A stretch of DNA of 64,000 bases from Spirosoma sordidisoli (lineage in GTDB: Bacteria > Bacteroidota > Bacteroidia > Cytophagales > Spirosomataceae): positions 372,001 to 436,000 of the forward strand of contig NZ_SBLB01000002.1 in the NCBI RefSeq assembly GCF_004138325.1, given 5' to 3'. Positions 61,568 to 64,000 of the stretch are shown here, piece by piece (the first letter of the stretch is position 1; the number at the start of each line of letters is the position of its first letter). The notes beneath the pieces were generated by a model that was given only the letters and a program-made list of their open reading frames with translations, searched no databases and had not been told where the DNA came from. Both the position numbers and the translations under genes were made by a program.

Positions 61568-63691
61568 TTATTTCAACCGCAGCAGGATAGACGAGCGTGC
61601 TGGTACAACAAACTCCTTCCCGCCTTTGGTTGGCGTGGCATCGGGTTTAACCTGACCGGCGTTCGTATCGACCAGCACTTCCCAGGTGGCGGTTTTCCGC
61701 TCCAGCTTGGGCAGCAGGAACGGAATGTCTTCCCAGTAAGCGTTCAGAATCCAGATCAGTTGTTCGTCGCCAATATCCTGACCGTCTTCGGTCTGTTCGT
61801 CAACGCGTTTACCGTCGATGAACAGAGCCAGACAGTGGGTGCCCGGATTGTTCAGGTCGTCGCTGGTCATTTCCTGCCCGTCGGGACGGAGGTAGGAGAC
61901 CTGCTCGCTACCGAAGAACTTACGGCGACTCAGCAGCGGAATATCCCGGCGCAGGTTTGTCAGCGCACTCGAGAAGTCGAACAGCGCCTGCTGCCGATCG
62001 TCCCAGTGCCAGTTCATCCAGCTGATTTCGCTGTCCTGGTTATAGCCGTTGTTATTTCCGTGTTGCGTGCGCCCACATTCGTCACCCATCACAATCATGG
62101 GGGTACCTTGGCTCAGAAGGAGGGTAGACAGGAAATTACGCTTCTGCCGCTCGCGCAGCTCAATAATGGCCGGATCGTCGGTTGGCCCTTCGGCTCCGCA
62201 GTTCCAGCTCAGGTTATCGTTCGAGCCGTCGCGGTTGTCTTCGCCGTTGGCCTCGTTGTGCTTATCGTTATAGCTGACAAGGTCGTTGAGGGTAAACCCG
62301 TCGTGGGCCGTAATCAGGTTGACACTATTGGCCGGCGACCGGCCGTCGTTGGCATAGAGGTCGGGGCTACCCAGCAACCGCAGGGCCGTTTCGGCCGCTT
62401 TGCCATCGTCGCCTTTCCAGAAACCACGCAGCGCATCGCGGTATTTACCGTTCCATTCTGACCAGCGCACCGGGAATCCTCCTACGTGGTATGAGCCGAT
62501 GTCCCAGGGTTCGGCAATTAGCTTCACCTGAGTCAGAATAGGGTCCTGCGCCACGGTGTCGAGGAACGACGAAACCCGACCTACTTCTTCGTCTGTCCGG
62601 ATCAGGGCCGATGCCAGGTCGAAGCGGAAACCGTCGACGTGCATTTCCGTTACCCAGTAACGCAGGCTATCCATGACCAGCTGCAGGGCACGGGGGTGGC
62701 TGAGGTTGAACGTATTGCCAGTGCCGGTATAGTCCATGTAATAATCCGGTCGGTCGCCAACCTGGTGATAGTAGGCCCGGTTATCGATACCCTGGAACGA
62801 CAGCGTTGGCCCCAGCTGATTACCTTCGGCGGTATGGTTGTAAACAACGTCCAGAATGACCTCGATACCGGCGGCATGCAGGTCTTTGACCATCTGTTTG
62901 AATTCATTGACCTGCTCGCCGTTCATGCCGGCCGAAGAGTACGTGTTCTGGGGCGCAAAAAAGCCGATGCTGTTGTAGCCCCAGTAGCTCTCGTCGGTGA
63001 ACTGATGAACGGGCAGCAGCTCGACCGCCGTAACGCCCAGGCGCTTCAGATAGTCGATGCTCTCGGGCGTGGCCAGACCGGCATAAGTACCGCGGAGGGT
63101 TTCGTTGATGGTCGGATGCTGGTAGGTGAACCCTTTCACGTGCATCTCGTAAATAACCGACCGATGCATGGGTATGGTTGGTGCGGTATCTTCACCCCAG
63201 TCGAAATCTTTATCGTCGACAACCACCGACTTGGGCATGCTCGGGCCGCTGTCTGTACTGCTCATGACCAGGTGCTTGCCTTCTTCGCCTTCGGTCTCTT
63301 CGTAATCGTAGCCGAGCCAGTCGTTGTTATGATTCACGGGGGCGTTGATAGCCCGCGCGTACGGATCGAGCAGCAGTTTGTTGGGGTTGAAAAAATGACC
63401 CGCCTGCGGATCGTAAGGGCCATCGACGCGGAAGCCGTAGAGCTGCCCGGGTTGCAGGCCGTCGATGTGAATATGCCAGACCAGTTCGGTGCGCTCAGTG
63501 AGCGGGATCATGGCCGTTTCCCGAGAGGGATCAGCTACGTCGTATAAACAGAGGTAAACGCCAGTGGCATTCTCGGAGAAAAGGGCAAAGTTGATACCTT
63601 CGCCGTCAAACGTGGCTCCCAGCGGATAGGGTTTACCGGGTTTGATTTGATCGGCTGTCGGAGCCGAAACGGTAGATTTATGCTTGCTCAT
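61568..63691 (-). CDS. glgX: Glycogen debranching enzyme GlgX (isoamylase-type GH13)
   Basis: 707 residues, the usual GlgX length. An N-terminal CBM48 domain (KPYPLGATFDGEGINFALFS, ~res 19-38) precedes the GH13 barrel. Catalytic residues are visible: nucleophile Asp in VDGFRFDLASAL (~res 355), acid/base Glu in LIAEPWDIGSYH (~res 394) and the third Asp in LITAHDGFTLNDL (~res 461). It removes alpha-1,6 branches from glycogen limit dextrin. The ATG at 63689-63691 is preceded by a 200-bp region with a terminator for the next unit. Confidence 0.95.
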   Translation of the reverse strand: MSKHKSTVSAPTADQIKPGKPYPLGATFDGEGINFALFSENATGVYLCLYDVADPSRETAMIPLTERTELVWHIHIDGLQPGQLYGFRVDGPYDPQAGHFFNPNKLLLDPYARAINAPVNHNNDWLGYDYEETEGEEGKHLVMSSTDSGPSMPKSVVVDDKDFDWGEDTAPTIPMHRSVIYEMHVKGFTYQHPTINETLRGTYAGLATPESIDYLKRLGVTAVELLPVHQFTDESYWGYNSIGFFAPQNTYSSAGMNGEQVNEFKQMVKDLHAAGIEVILDVVYNHTAEGNQLGPTLSFQGIDNRAYYHQVGDRPDYYMDYTGTGNTFNLSHPRALQLVMDSLRYWVTEMHVDGFRFDLASALIRTDEEVGRVSSFLDTVAQDPILTQVKLIAEPWDIGSYHVGGFPVRWSEWNGKYRDALRGFWKGDDGKAAETALRLLGSPDLYANDGRSPANSVNLITAHDGFTLNDLVSYNDKHNEANGEDNRDGSNDNLSWNCGAEGPTDDPAIIELRERQKRNFLSTLLLSQGTPMIVMGDECGRTQHGNNNGYNQDSEISWMNWHWDDRQQALFDFSSALTNLRRDIPLLSRRKFFGSEQVSYLRPDGQEMTSDDLNNPGTHCLALFIDGKRVDEQTEDGQDIGDEQLIWILNAYWEDIPFLLPKLERKTATWEVLVDTNAGQVKPDATPTKGGKEFVVPARSSILLRLK

Positions 63692-63846
63692 AACGCGTGT
63701 AAAGCAGGAATGGTGATAGCGCTGTGTAAAACAGGCTCATCAAATAACTGCCTGATTGAATCGATTGTTTGAGGCCACCCAGTGCCTTTTTTCGGGGCTT
63801 CTCTACAAATATTGTTAATCAATTGAATTAGTAGACTATATACAAA

Positions 63847-63875
63847 AAAGCCTGCCCTCAACGAGGGCAGGCTTT
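63847..63875 (-). terminator. Terminator of the gene cut by the right edge
   Basis: A 13-bp stem AAAGCCTGCCCTC (63847-63859) / GAGGGCAGGCTTT (63863-63875), loop AAC. A T tract follows on the minus strand (A6 on plus at 63844-63849). Confidence 0.85.
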
Positions 63876-63891
63876 CCGATCCCACCATTCA

Positions 63892-64000
63892 CTACACTAC
63901 CAAGGCCAATCGAGCCATTGAAGCATGGGCCGATTCGATGCTTTGCTTTTGACGCAGCAACAGTTCGCGGGTGCTGGCTACCAGATCCGTTTCCTGCAAT
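63892..64000 (-). CDS. C-terminal end of a gene cut by the right window edge
   Basis: 35 residues and a TAG stop (63892-63894) are visible. The tail reads helical (TDLVASTRELLLRQKQSIES then AHASMARLALVV). It is followed by a good intrinsic terminator, which supports a real gene end. Too short to name. Confidence 0.5.
   Translation of the reverse strand, partial: LQETDLVASTRELLLRQKQSIESAHASMARLALVV

Noticed and set aside
1..64000. CRISPR arrays, tRNA or rRNA genes, prophage, insertion sequences
   Set aside because: I looked for regular direct repeats, cloverleaf-like segments, transposase and integrase motifs and saw none. A covariance search for tRNA would settle it; a hit would refute this.

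Overview
The window looks like a chromosomal segment of a Bacteroidota bacterium, most likely Cytophagales (Spirosoma and relatives). The signs are a SusC/SusD pair inside a polysaccharide utilisation locus (PUL), an ECF sigma gene overlapping a membrane-anchored partner, two YtxH proteins, Bacteroidota-type TAnnTTTG promoter boxes and a GC-rich palindromic intergenic repeat. I saw no rRNA, tRNA, CRISPR array, transposase or phage gene. The taxonomic call is inference from gene content.

Layout. 1-346: start of an MBL-fold hydrolase. 493-12376 (minus): an apparent eight-gene PUL operon for a uronic-acid polysaccharide, kduI > GH88 > susC > susD > small lipoprotein > DUF4466-like lipoprotein > alginate-lyase-family protein > heparinase II/III-like protein, with a LacI-type double operator upstream. 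12883-15483 (minus): an aldehyde dehydrogenase of the alpha-ketoglutaric-semialdehyde type and a Tat-exported sugar isomerase-like protein. 15599-18524 (plus): serine/threonine dehydratase, GNAT acetyltransferase, sorbosone-dehydrogenase-like lipoprotein. 18601-20885 (minus): ECF sigma factor and its overlapping partner. 21054-21770: SGNH-like protein without the catalytic serine. 21846-26228 (minus): HAE1-type RND pump and adaptor. 26657-32260: a TetR regulator divergent from an outer-membrane protein, an ABC exporter membrane domain without ATPase, HlyD and TolC. 32261-37643: Nudix hydrolase, flavoprotein, two small secreted-protein genes (one frameshifted), isocitrate dehydrogenase and a small protein.

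37593-45951 (minus): a CzcCBA-type metal efflux operon followed by an OmpR-type regulator and its kinase. 46166-54164: small stress-type membrane proteins (two YtxH, one lmo0937-like), an endonuclease/phosphatase-family protein, and a signalling block with a receiver protein, an NtrC-type sigma-54 activator, a small Rcp1-like receiver and a receiver-PAS-NtrB-like kinase. 54666-63691: hypothetical exported proteins, a composite inverted-repeat element, small stress-associated proteins (YdaT-like, DUF326, PNPOx-like, DUF3891), a Gfo/Idh/MocA oxidoreductase, a GT61 glycosyltransferase and glycogen debranching enzyme GlgX. A minus-strand gene is cut by the right edge.

How the genes fit together. 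The PUL would bind and cleave an acidic polysaccharide at the surface, remove the unsaturated uronate with GH88 and isomerise it with KduI. KduD and KDG kinase are not in the window. The most unusual block is the TetR-linked, ATPase-less type I-like export cluster. Its control region carries a 15-bp palindrome that recurs upstream of isocitrate dehydrogenase. A second regulatory lead is an 18-bp sigma-54-like motif shared by the YtxH and lmo0937-like promoters, close to the NtrC-type activator.
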